A DNA stretch of 8,785 nt. Origin: Burkholderiaceae bacterium (GTDB taxonomy: Bacteria > Pseudomonadota > Gammaproteobacteria > Burkholderiales > Burkholderiaceae). The DNA lies in assembly GCA_947461335.1 (NCBI GenBank), contig CANHLB010000059.1, positions 1-8,785 on the forward strand. The letters run 5' to 3'. Each line of letters starts with the position of its first letter. Position 1 is the first letter of the stretch. The position numbers were made by a program, and so were the translations under genes. Positions 1 to 7,285 of this stretch are shown here, piece by piece. The notes below the pieces were generated by a model that was not told the DNA's origin, did not search any database, and saw only the letters and a list, made by a program, of their open reading frames with translations.

Positions 1-804
1 ATAGACCACAAATACGCCGAATAAGGTCAAAGGCGGATTAGACGAAATCAGAACAAAGGTTAAAATCATGAGGACCATGACGCCAAAAGGAACCCGGTAG
101 CGTACATCTAGAGCTTTACCACTATAAAAACGCGCATTCGAGACCATAGTCAAGCCAGCATAAACGGCAATAAAGAATGTGATCCAAGGGATCAAAGTAT
201 CCCGTACTGGAATCTTATTATCATCTGCCAGCCAAATAAAACCTGCCATTAAAGCGCCGGCTGCTGGGCTAGGCAAACCTTGAAAAAATTTCTTATCAAC
301 CACGCCCGTATTCACATTAAAACGGGCTAAACGTAAGGCAGCTCCAGCGCAATAAGTAAATGCAGCTAACCAGCCCCACTTACCTAAATCTTTCAGGGCC
401 CATTCATAGGCAACTAATGCTGGTGCAACGCCAAAGGAAACCATATCCGCAAGTGAGTCATACTGCTCACCAAAGGCGCTCTGTGTATTTGTCATACGAG
501 CCACACGACCATCCATACCATCGAGTACTAATGATGCAAAGATAGCAATTGCCGCAGTCTCAAACTGATGATTCATCGCATTGACGATGGCAAAAAAACC
601 GCAGAACAATGCTGCAGTTGTAAAGGCATTTGGCAAAAGGTAAATGCCTTTACTCCGTAAGCGCGGTTTTGCTGGATGCAATTCTTCTACTTCGTAATCA
701 ATCCCATCACCCAGCGCATCAATCCAGGGCTCATCAGTAGACTCTATGCGTCTTTGCGCAAGGCGACTACGATCTATACGGCCACGTCGACGAAAAGTAG
801 TCAA
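1..804 (-). CDS. pssA: CDP-diacylglycerol--serine O-phosphatidyltransferase (phosphatidylserine synthase), 3' end outside window
   Basis: Makes phosphatidylserine from CDP-diacylglycerol and L-serine at the inner membrane, the first step of phosphatidylethanolamine synthesis. I translated 268 codons with no stop before the window edge, so only the extreme C-terminus is missing. The CDP-alcohol phosphotransferase signature is complete: D95, D98-G99, A102-R103, G112, D116 and D120 (D-x2-DG-x2-AR-x8-G-x3-D-x3-D), which bind metal and CDP. A charged, Arg-rich cytoplasmic N-terminus of about 50 residues precedes the first helix (PN-x2-T near residue 58). Several hydrophobic helices follow, as usual for the type II (Bacillus-like) enzyme. 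The start is a TTG: an in-frame stop lies 27 bases upstream, no ATG or GTG lies between, and GGGA sits 6 bases before it. It is the last gene visible in the ilvB-ilvN-ilvC-psd-pssA string, 28 bases after psd. The family call is firm. Confidence 0.93.
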   Translation of the reverse strand, partial: MTTFRRRGRIDRSRLAQRRIESTDEPWIDALGDGIDYEVEELHPAKPRLRSKGIYLLPNAFTTAALFCGFFAIVNAMNHQFETAAIAIFASLVLDGMDGRVARMTNTQSAFGEQYDSLADMVSFGVAPALVAYEWALKDLGKWGWLAAFTYCAGAALRLARFNVNTGVVDKKFFQGLPSPAAGALMAGFIWLADDNKIPVRDTLIPWITFFIAVYAGLTMVSNARFYSGKALDVRYRVPFGVMVLMILTFVLISSNPPLTLFGVFVVY

Positions 805-810
805 AGAATA

Positions 811-814
811 TCCC
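811..814 (-). promoter_or_regulatory. Ribosome binding site supporting the TTG start of pssA
   Basis: On the minus strand the core GGGA lies 6 bases before the TTG at 804-802. No ATG or GTG occurs in frame between the upstream stop and this TTG, so this weak site decides the start. A CTG lies four codons further upstream but has no comparable site. Confidence 0.5.
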
Positions 815-818
815 AGTG

Positions 819-830
819 AAAAATATTTTT
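819..830. repeat. 12-bp perfect A/T palindrome in the psd-pssA gap
   Basis: The sequence AAAAATATTTTT is its own reverse complement and fills nearly half of the 28-base space between psd and pssA. It is pure A/T, so a stem would be weak and has no loop. It is not a convincing terminator and may simply reflect AT-rich spacer composition. Recorded as a visible structure without a function. Confidence 0.4.
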
Positions 831-832
831 AA

Positions 833-1480
833 TCAATCTAGACCCGGTAAACGGGCCAAAGCAGTGTTTGTTGCAAATACTTTGTCGCCAACACTGACCA
901 AAGGTTCCGCAGTCAATGGCAAATAAACATCAACCCGGGAACCGAAGCGAATAAAACCATAACGTTCACCAGCCTTCAGCCGGTCTCCAACATGGATATA
1001 GCAAAGAATGCGACGGGCAATTAAACCTGCTACCTGCACCAAAGTAACTAACTGGCCATTAGCGTCAATCACAACAGCATTGCGTTCATTTTCTGTAGAT
1101 GCTTTGTCTAAATCGGCATTCACAAACTTACCTGGAAAATACTGAATTTCTTTGACTAAGCCATTTACAGCACTGCGGTTGGAGTGAACATTAAAAACGT
1201 TCATGAACACGCTTATCTTAAGCGCTTCCCGACCTGCATAAGGGTCGTTAGCCTTTGCAACCACAACAATACGACCGTCTGCTGGGGATAAGACTAAATC
1301 ACGACCTATAGCAGGAATCCTTTGCGGGTCTCGAAAAAACTGCAAAACAAAGATAAAGATAATCCACAGCGGCCATGACCATGCAATGCCGCCTAAAAAA
1401 TGAACCAATAAAGCCAAAGCACCCACTAGCGCTAAATACGGCCAACCTTCTTTCGCAATAATGGGGTGTGGATACATCAT
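833..1480 (-). CDS. psd: Phosphatidylserine decarboxylase proenzyme (short type)
   Basis: Decarboxylates phosphatidylserine to phosphatidylethanolamine at the inner membrane, the step after PssA. The 215-residue length matches the short bacterial class rather than the roughly 320-residue E. coli form. A hydrophobic N-terminal segment (about residues 15-50) anchors the protein. The self-cleavage machinery is visible: SPADG with D68, NVHS with H99, and RFGS with G180-S181. By family knowledge the chain is cut between G180 and S181, giving a beta chain of 180 residues and an alpha chain of 35 residues that carries the pyruvoyl cofactor made from S181. The start has two adjacent ATG codons; the outer one is taken. 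The nearest purine-rich site (AAAAGG) is 12 bases away, so initiation may be weak or coupled to ilvC, whose stop lies 42 bases upstream. The identification is firm. Confidence 0.96.
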   Translation of the reverse strand: MMYPHPIIAKEGWPYLALVGALALLVHFLGGIAWSWPLWIIFIFVLQFFRDPQRIPAIGRDLVLSPADGRIVVVAKANDPYAGREALKISVFMNVFNVHSNRSAVNGLVKEIQYFPGKFVNADLDKASTENERNAVVIDANGQLVTLVQVAGLIARRILCYIHVGDRLKAGERYGFIRFGSRVDVYLPLTAEPLVSVGDKVFATNTALARLPGLD

Positions 1481-1522
1481 CTTTGTTCTAAGCCTTTTGT
1501 TTAACTGCGATTGTTTTAATGC

Positions 1523-2575
<1,053 letters not shown>

Positions 2576-2591
2576 TTACTAAATGAAATCA

Positions 2592-3083
2592 TTAAACCTT
2601 GAGAATACGCTCACCACGTCCAATACCAGAACCACCTGAACGCACTGTTTCCAGAATAGATGCACGATCAATCGATTCAATAAAGGCATCTAACTTTGCG
2701 CCGTCACCTGTTAATTCAATGGTGTAACTCTTATCTGTCACATCAATAATGCGGCCTCGGAAAATATCCGTTGTCCGCATGAGCTCTTCACGCTCTTTAC
2801 CAACAGCACGCACCTTAATCATCATGAGCTCACGCTCAATATGAGGTCCTTCAGTCAGATCAAAAACCTTAACTACTTCTACAAGACGATTTAAGTGCTT
2901 TGTAATCTGCTCAATCACATCATCAGACCCAAAGGTGACTATCGTCATACGAGATAAAGAAGAGTCTTCTGTCGGTGCCACACTTAAAGCTTCAATGTTG
3001 TAACCACGAGCAGAGAACAGTCCTACTACCCTCGATAATGCACCAGGCTCATTCTCAATCAGAATGGAAATAATGTGTCGCAT
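2592..3083 (-). CDS. ilvN: Acetohydroxyacid synthase small (regulatory) subunit
   Basis: Regulatory partner of the catalytic subunit encoded just upstream; it activates the enzyme and confers feedback inhibition by valine. The 163 residues equal the length of E. coli IlvH, and the name ilvH is equally apt. An N-terminal ACT domain spans about residues 3-77, opening with ILIENEPGALSRV, followed by a C-terminal ACT-like domain to about 160. N11, G14, S17 and N29 are retained; in E. coli IlvH changes at G14, S17 and N29 cause valine resistance, so this enzyme should be valine-sensitive (inference). Its ATG shares one base with the ilvB stop (TAATG). GAGGA (3090-3094) lies 6 bases upstream inside the ilvB C-terminal codons, so translation of the two subunits is probably coupled. 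Confidence 0.98.
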   Translation of the reverse strand: MRHIISILIENEPGALSRVVGLFSARGYNIEALSVAPTEDSSLSRMTIVTFGSDDVIEQITKHLNRLVEVVKVFDLTEGPHIERELMMIKVRAVGKEREELMRTTDIFRGRIIDVTDKSYTIELTGDGAKLDAFIESIDRASILETVRSGGSGIGRGERILKV

Positions 3084-4870
3084 TAGAGTTCCTCGCTCCC
3101 CAACAGCATTTCAGTAATGCCCTTGCCCGCTTGAACCATAGGCCAAACGTTTTCTTCTGGGTCAGTTTGGAAATCCATAAATACAGTGCGATCTTTTAAG
3201 CGAATAGCTTCCTTGAGAGCGCCCTCAACATCTGACTTCTTCTCAATCAACATACCAACGTGACCATAAGCTTCAGCCAGCTTTACAAAGTCAGGCAATG
3301 AGTCCATATAGGAGCTGGAATAACGCTTGTTATAGGTGAGCTCTTGCCACTGACGAACCATTCCTAAGTAACGGTTATTCAAGGAAACAATCTTGACTGG
3401 GGTGTTGTATTGCTTACAAGTTGAGAGCTCTTGAATACACATCTGAATTGAACCTTCGCCAGTGATAGCGAAAACATCCTTATCTGGGAATGCCTTCTTG
3501 ATGCCCATGGCATAAGGCAAGCCTACGCCCATGGTTCCAAGACCACCAGAATTAATCCAACGACGGGGCTTATCAAACTTATAGAACTGGGCAGCCCACA
3601 TTTGATGTTGGCCTACGTCAGAGGTAATAAAGGCATCACCTCCGGTCAGCTCATACAACTTTTGCACAACATACTGCGGCTTCACTATTTGAGAAGCTTC
3701 GTCGTACTTCAAGCAATCTTTTTTACGCCATTCATTAATCTGCTCCCACCACGCAGCAACTTTGTCACCATTTTTACGTGGGCCAGCAACCTTCAATTGC
3801 GCAGTCATTTCCTGCAACACTTCTTTTAAGTTGCCAACAATCGGAACATCAACCTTTACGCGCTTAGAAATGACCGAAGGATCAATATCAATATGAATGA
3901 TCTTGCGTGGGTGGCTTGCAAAGTGAACAGTGTTACCAATCACGCGATCGTCAAAGCGCGCTCCAATTGCAATCAACACATCACTGTGTTGCATCGCCAT
4001 ATTGGCTTCGTATGTTCCATGCATACCAAGCATGCCCACAAATTGGGGGCTTGAGCCTGGAAAACCGCCAAGACCCATCAGAGTATTGGTCACTGGATAG
4101 CCCAGTAAGTCAGCAAATTCTTTGAGCTCTGGCGCTGCATCAGCCAAAATCACGCCACCACCGGTATAGATATAAGGGCGCTCTGCCTCTTGAAGCAAAG
4201 CCACCGCCTTACGTATTTGACCACTGTGACCCTTCACTACGGGGCTGTATGAGCGCATCTCTAAGGTTTCTGGATAAACAAACGGTCCTTTAGCAGCAGA
4301 GACATCTTTGGGGATATCAATCAATACTGGACCTGGGCGACCGGTTTGCGCAATGTGAAAGGCCTTCTTCAAAACCAATGGCAAATCTTTAACGTCTTTC
4401 ACTAGGAAGTTATGTTTCACAATAGGACGTGTGATGCCAACAGTGTCAGCCTCTTGGAAAGCATCTTCACCGATAGCATACGTTGGCACGTTACCGCTGA
4501 TAATCACCATTGGGATCGAATCGGTATAAGCAGTTGCAATGCCAGTAACTGCATTGGTTACTCCGGGACCAGATGTCACTAATGCAACACCGACTTTACC
4601 CGTGGCACGGGCATAACCATCGGCCGCATGAATTGCTGCTTGCTCATGGCGAACCAGAATATGCTCGAACTTGTCTTGTTTAAAAATTTCGTCGTAGATA
4701 AAGAGAACTGAGCCGCCTGGGTAACCCCAAACGTATTCAACCCCCTCTTTGTGCAAAGCCTGCACAAGCATCTCGGCACCAATCATTTCTGGAGGTGCGG
4801 CTTCGGGCTTTGAGTCTACTGAGTCTTTGTTAGCTTTATTGGCTAGGAATTCGGCGCTGCTTGTATTCAT
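3083..4870 (-). CDS. ilvB: Acetohydroxyacid (acetolactate) synthase large catalytic subunit
   Basis: ThDP- and FAD-dependent enzyme condensing pyruvate with pyruvate or 2-ketobutyrate, the committed step to valine/leucine and isoleucine. 595 residues, close to the family norm. The ThDP N-domain (about 30-195) carries catalytic E76 in RHEQAA. The central FAD-associated domain (about 215-350) carries GARFDDR at 303-309. The C-terminal ThDP domain has the metal/pyrophosphate motif running from GEGS (471-474) to NN (498-499). W508 in VRQWQE matches the conserved Trp that favours 2-ketobutyrate. Some 28 residues precede the conserved start of the fold. The chosen ATG has AAGGAC 8 bases upstream, whereas the internal M29 has no such site, so the extension is probably real. 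ilvI is an equally usable name. First gene of the minus-strand operon. Confidence 0.98.
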   Translation of the reverse strand: MNTSSAEFLANKANKDSVDSKPEAAPPEMIGAEMLVQALHKEGVEYVWGYPGGSVLFIYDEIFKQDKFEHILVRHEQAAIHAADGYARATGKVGVALVTSGPGVTNAVTGIATAYTDSIPMVIISGNVPTYAIGEDAFQEADTVGITRPIVKHNFLVKDVKDLPLVLKKAFHIAQTGRPGPVLIDIPKDVSAAKGPFVYPETLEMRSYSPVVKGHSGQIRKAVALLQEAERPYIYTGGGVILADAAPELKEFADLLGYPVTNTLMGLGGFPGSSPQFVGMLGMHGTYEANMAMQHSDVLIAIGARFDDRVIGNTVHFASHPRKIIHIDIDPSVISKRVKVDVPIVGNLKEVLQEMTAQLKVAGPRKNGDKVAAWWEQINEWRKKDCLKYDEASQIVKPQYVVQKLYELTGGDAFITSDVGQHQMWAAQFYKFDKPRRWINSGGLGTMGVGLPYAMGIKKAFPDKDVFAITGEGSIQMCIQELSTCKQYNTPVKIVSLNNRYLGMVRQWQELTYNKRYSSSYMDSLPDFVKLAEAYGHVGMLIEKKSDVEGALKEAIRLKDRTVFMDFQTDPEENVWPMVQAGKGITEMLLGSEEL

Positions 4871-4878
4871 TTTCTTTC

Positions 4879-4884
4879 GTCCTT
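4879..4884 (-). promoter_or_regulatory. Ribosome binding site of ilvB
   Basis: AAGGAC on the minus strand lies 8 bases before the ATG at 4870. It decides between this start and the internal Met29 codon, which is preceded by CACCTCC and so lacks a Shine-Dalgarno match. A small inverted repeat ends two bases upstream of it. Confidence 0.65.
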
Positions 4885-4886
4885 TG

Positions 4887-4906
4887 CAATTTTCGGCAAA
4901 AAATTG
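4887..4906 (-). promoter_or_regulatory. Inverted repeat in the ilvB leader next to the ribosome binding site
   Basis: CAATTTT and AAAATTG form a perfect 7-bp inverted repeat around a 6-base loop in the untranslated leader, immediately upstream of the ilvB AAGGAC. The stem has a single G-C-type pair per arm and no following T-run on the minus strand, so it is not a classical terminator. It could be a weak translational or protein-binding element, or chance. There is no ATG in the leader on the minus strand, so I see no leader-peptide attenuator. Confidence 0.35.
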
Positions 4907-5006
4907 TTTGGTCTGTTCTATCTCCTGCTTATGGCCTGAGTTCGAACGGCGCTGCTACCGGAAAAAACCACTTCGTAAATGAGATTCTAGGTAGTAAGCC
5001 TTATAT

Positions 5007-5034
5007 TCTATAGCAATCCCCTAAAATAGCCCAA
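5007..5034 (-). promoter_or_regulatory. Candidate sigma-70 promoter for the ilvB operon
   Basis: On the minus strand TTGGGC (5029-5034) and TATAGA (5007-5012) are separated by 16 bases, each matching four of six consensus positions. An alternative -10, TATAAG, lies a few bases further downstream. Transcription from here would give a leader of about 130 bases before ilvB. It lies in the only gap large enough to hold promoters for both divergent operons. Weak motif evidence; the position is plausible. Confidence 0.3.
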
Positions 5035-5063
5035 TTCTTACAGATTCAGGTCTAATCCATTGC

Positions 5064-5633
5064 ATGGCATCAGCCCAAGAACTATCTGACTTTCTAAGCG
5101 GTATCGAGCGGCGCGCGTTTAAACAAGCGGTTTATGCCGTGCGTGATGATGACGCTGCTTTAGATATTGTTCAAGACGCTATGATCAAGTTGGCAGAAAA
5201 ATACGGTGATCGACCAGCAGCTGAACTGCCACTGGTTTTCACAAGAATCTTGCAAAATCGGATCCATGACTGGTTTCGACGTCAAAAGGTCAGAAATACC
5301 TGGGTCACCCTCTTTTCCAATATGGGCAAGAAAAGTGATGAAAACGACGATTTTGACCCTTTAGAGTCACTTTCAGCGCCCGATGATAGTGAAATTCACC
5401 AAGATGGTGCTCAAAAGCTAGAGCAAAGTCAGCTTTTACAGGCTTTGGAGTCAGAAATTGCTAAATTACCTGTACGTCAACGAGAAGCCTTCCTAATGCG
5501 TTATTGGGATGAGCTAAGTATTACTGAAACTGCCAAAGCGATGAGTTGTAGCGAGGGCAGTGTCAAAACACATTGTTCTAGAGCATCACAAACCTTAGCT
5601 AAAGCATTGAAATTAAAAGGAATTACCCTGTGA
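5064..5633 (+). CDS. RNA polymerase sigma factor, ECF-like (sigma-70 family)
   Basis: A two-domain sigma factor of 189 residues, the size of ECF sigmas, which direct RNA polymerase to a small regulon, usually in response to an envelope or stress signal. Region 2 spans about 14-77, with the core-binding DIVQDAM (34-40) and the -10-recognition helix around FTRILQNRIHDWFRRQK. An unusually acidic linker (about 89-118) follows. Region 4 spans about 123-182, with LPVRQREAFLMRYWDE and a helix-turn-helix at about 152-178 that reads the -35. No region 3 or extra C-terminal domain is seen. The ATG has only a poor AGG 13 bases upstream, but no better in-frame start exists. It is divergent from ilvB. The following DUF3619 gene overlaps its stop, as for a sigma and its regulator. 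The regulon and signal are unknown. No ECF-type autoregulatory promoter was recognised upstream. Confidence 0.92.
   Translation: MASAQELSDFLSGIERRAFKQAVYAVRDDDAALDIVQDAMIKLAEKYGDRPAAELPLVFTRILQNRIHDWFRRQKVRNTWVTLFSNMGKKSDENDDFDPLESLSAPDDSEIHQDGAQKLEQSQLLQALESEIAKLPVRQREAFLMRYWDELSITETAKAMSCSEGSVKTHCSRASQTLAKALKLKGITL
5617..5622 (+). promoter_or_regulatory. Ribosome binding site for the GTG start of the DUF3619 gene
   Basis: AAGGAA lies inside the last codons of the sigma factor gene, about 7-8 bases before the GTG at 5630-5632. It supports a GTG start that overlaps the sigma stop in a GTGA arrangement. Confidence 0.6.
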
Positions 5634-6091
5634 AACACTTTGATGACCAACTGACCGAGACCCAAGCAGACCAATTTGGTCGCGCTAGTGCTGCCCTGCT
5701 TAGCCAAGGCGCCCAAACTCTGCCTGCAGGGATTAAAGATCGTCTCCATGCCGCTCGAATGAAGGCCCTTTCTGCCAGAAAACCAGAAAAGCTACTAGTT
5801 CAAAAGCCAGCATTTGCTGGAATAAATGGCAACTGGGGCTCAAGCACAAATGGCGTTTGGGATACGGTAGGCTGGGTTGCTCCAATAGTTGTCTTAGTTT
5901 TTGGCCTGATTGGCATTGCTCAGTGGCAAGAAGATTCACGTATTAACGATATTGCCGAAGTGGATGCAGCCCTTCTTTCTGACGATGTTCCGCCAGACGC
6001 ATATGCTGATAGTGGTTTTATGGCCTTCCTTAAAAACGGTCCTCTATCTGACTCTGGTGATGACTCTGCAAGCGCTTTGCAAGGTAAATAA
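5630..6091 (+). CDS. DUF3619 family single-pass membrane protein, candidate anti-sigma factor
   Basis: A 153-residue protein that I recognise as the DUF3619 type found after this sigma factor in Burkholderiales; its function is not established. The N-terminal part (1-78) is soluble and contains a basic helix, RLHAARMKALSAR (38-50). One hydrophobic helix lies at about 79-98. The acidic C-terminal part (about 100-153) holds the DDVPPDAYAD-x-GFMAFL segment (118-133). There is no cysteine anywhere, so it cannot be a zinc anti-sigma (HxxxCxxC) protein. It starts with GTG, overlapping the sigma stop by four bases (GTGA). This coupling and the topology (inside N-terminus, outside C-terminus) suggest it tethers or inhibits the sigma factor at the membrane; that role is inferred from context only. 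The next gene starts 14 bases later. Confidence 0.85.
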   Translation: MKHFDDQLTETQADQFGRASAALLSQGAQTLPAGIKDRLHAARMKALSARKPEKLLVQKPAFAGINGNWGSSTNGVWDTVGWVAPIVVLVFGLIGIAQWQEDSRINDIAEVDAALLSDDVPPDAYADSGFMAFLKNGPLSDSGDDSASALQGK

Positions 6092-6105
6092 TTTCACACC
6101 ACTTA

Positions 6106-6723
6106 ATGTCGCTCACTATGAAGTCTTTACTTGCTAGCGCTTCTACAGCGCTGGTATTTGTTTTTTTCGGCTCGGTAGCATCAGGCGCCATGGCGCAATC
6201 AGCACCGAGCCCTTCACCTGGGAAAACTGCTGCTATTCCAGAAAAAAAACCCGATGGCACTTGGGAAGGGCTTAAGCCTGCTCAGCAGAAGATTCTTGCG
6301 CCCCTTGAAAGCGACTGGGATTACATGCAACCTGATAGTCGCAAGAAGTGGACTCAAGTAGCCATCATCTATCCAAAGATGAGCGAACAAGATCAACAGC
6401 GCCTCCAGTCACGCATGGCAAGCTGGTCAAATCTAACCCAAAAAGAGCGCCGTATTGCACGTGAGAATTATTTAAGCAGCCTTAAATTTCCAGCCGAGAA
6501 AAAAGCAGAGGCTTGGACGGCTTATCAAAAACTCAGCGATGAGCAAAAAAAGAAGCTTGCTGAATCTGAGGTGAAGAAAAAGCCTACTGCAGCGAATGCA
6601 CCAACACTTCAGCAATACCCTATCTCACCAAAGGGAAGTTTACCGGCTATAGTAACTATGCCCGCTAACCCTGCTCCTGAAAGTGCTAGATCTAGCTCCG
6701 AGAGTAGCTCAAGCACCAATTAA
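6106..6723 (+). CDS. DUF3106 domain protein, exported
   Basis: A 205-residue protein with an N-terminal signal peptide: hydrophobic core at about 7-24 and a likely cut after AMA at residue 30. It should act in the periplasm or be membrane-associated. The DUF3106 region (about 52-153) has the family pattern of spaced Trp and charged helices (W53, W71, W82, W107, W137) and ends YQKLSDEQ. Four similar short elements, LKPAQQKIL, MSEQDQQRL, LTQKERRIA and LSDEQKKKL, punctuate it. The C-terminal 50 residues are Pro/Ala/Ser-rich and probably disordered, ending in a serine-rich tail. The second Met (M5, at 6118) gives a more typical signal peptide beginning MK; neither start has a clear ribosome site. 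The molecular function is unknown. Its place behind a sigma factor and a membrane protein suggests a sensory or envelope-maintenance role (inference). Confidence 0.88.
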   Translation: MSLTMKSLLASASTALVFVFFGSVASGAMAQSAPSPSPGKTAAIPEKKPDGTWEGLKPAQQKILAPLESDWDYMQPDSRKKWTQVAIIYPKMSEQDQQRLQSRMASWSNLTQKERRIARENYLSSLKFPAEKKAEAWTAYQKLSDEQKKKLAESEVKKKPTAANAPTLQQYPISPKGSLPAIVTMPANPAPESARSSSESSSSTN

Positions 6724-6748
6724 TTTTTGACCCTTTATAAGCAGCATC

Positions 6749-7285
6749 ATGACACCTGCTGAACTCAATGCATTACCCTCTCCGCAATTTTGGCGTCGTG
6801 TTTCCTGCTGCCTCTATGAACAACTGGTTCTATTGGGAGTGATTGCATTGACCTTTTTACTCCCCAATCTGGGACTTGGCATATTGTTTGGTATATCACT
6901 ACCCAGTTGGTTAACCTTCTTATATCTTTATGCTGTACTAGGAATCTATTTTGTTTGGTACTGGACAAAATCTGGTCAAACCTTAGCAATGCAAACCTGG
7001 CGCGTACGAATGATTGATCAGCGCGGCTACACACTCAAAAAACGACAAGCGTTTTGGCGCTACGTCTACGGCTCGCTCTGGATTATTCCTTGCGTCCTAT
7101 TGCAGTGGGCTTTTCATTTGGAAAAATGGCAAATTATTGAGATGCTTTTTGCTGTTGCCCTTTTCATTTGGCCCCTCAGTATGTACCTTGATCGCAAAAG
7201 TCCTTTGCTGCGCCAAAGCTTGCCCGACCGATTTGCAGGTACTCGCTTAGTTGAGCTGCCTAAAAACCTAGTAACTCTCTCTTAA
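6749..7285 (+). CDS. RDD family integral membrane protein
   Basis: A 178-residue polytopic inner-membrane protein of the RDD family; substrate or function unknown, some relatives having been linked to ion exchange. The three family landmarks are in order: an Arg pair before helix 1 (RR at 16-17), the loop motif SGQTLAMQTWRVRMID (75-90), and the C-terminal DRFAGTRLV (160-168). The usual Asp after the Arg pair is replaced by Glu (E24), which I believe is common in Burkholderiales members. Hydrophobic segments lie at about 25-48, 52-72, 105-123 and 128-147. It starts 25 bases after the DUF3106 gene without a strong ribosome site and is probably the last gene of the sigma operon. Its last 18 bases overlap the end of the convergent permease gene. 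Confidence 0.9.
   Translation: MTPAELNALPSPQFWRRVSCCLYEQLVLLGVIALTFLLPNLGLGILFGISLPSWLTFLYLYAVLGIYFVWYWTKSGQTLAMQTWRVRMIDQRGYTLKKRQAFWRYVYGSLWIIPCVLLQWAFHLEKWQIIEMLFAVALFIWPLSMYLDRKSPLLRQSLPDRFAGTRLVELPKNLVTLS

Noticed and set aside
360..545. 61-residue plus-strand open frame at the left end
   Set aside because: It is antisense to the pssA catalytic motif region; the minus frame carries the full CDP-alcohol phosphotransferase signature.
3448..3459. GEGS in place of GDGS in the ThDP motif of the acetohydroxyacid synthase
   Set aside because: I recall GEGS as normal in the Burkholderia/Pseudomonas branch of this enzyme, and Glu can still bind the metal; not evidence of inactivity.
4936..4963. 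GAGTTCGAACGG resembling a tRNA T-loop
   Set aside because: The flanking bases do not pair into a 5-bp T-stem on either strand and no acceptor or anticodon arm can be drawn. It is only an 8-bp palindrome, GTTCGAAC (4940-4947).
4944..4976. GAAC ... CGT as a possible ECF-type autoregulatory promoter of the sigma gene
   Set aside because: The spacing of 26 bases between AAC and CGT is far from the usual 16-17, so no self-recognised promoter can be claimed.
5022..5027. TAAAAT as a -10 box for the sigma factor operon
   Set aside because: It matches five of six -10 positions, but no acceptable -35 hexamer lies 15-19 bases upstream; such a hexamer is common by chance in AT-rich DNA.
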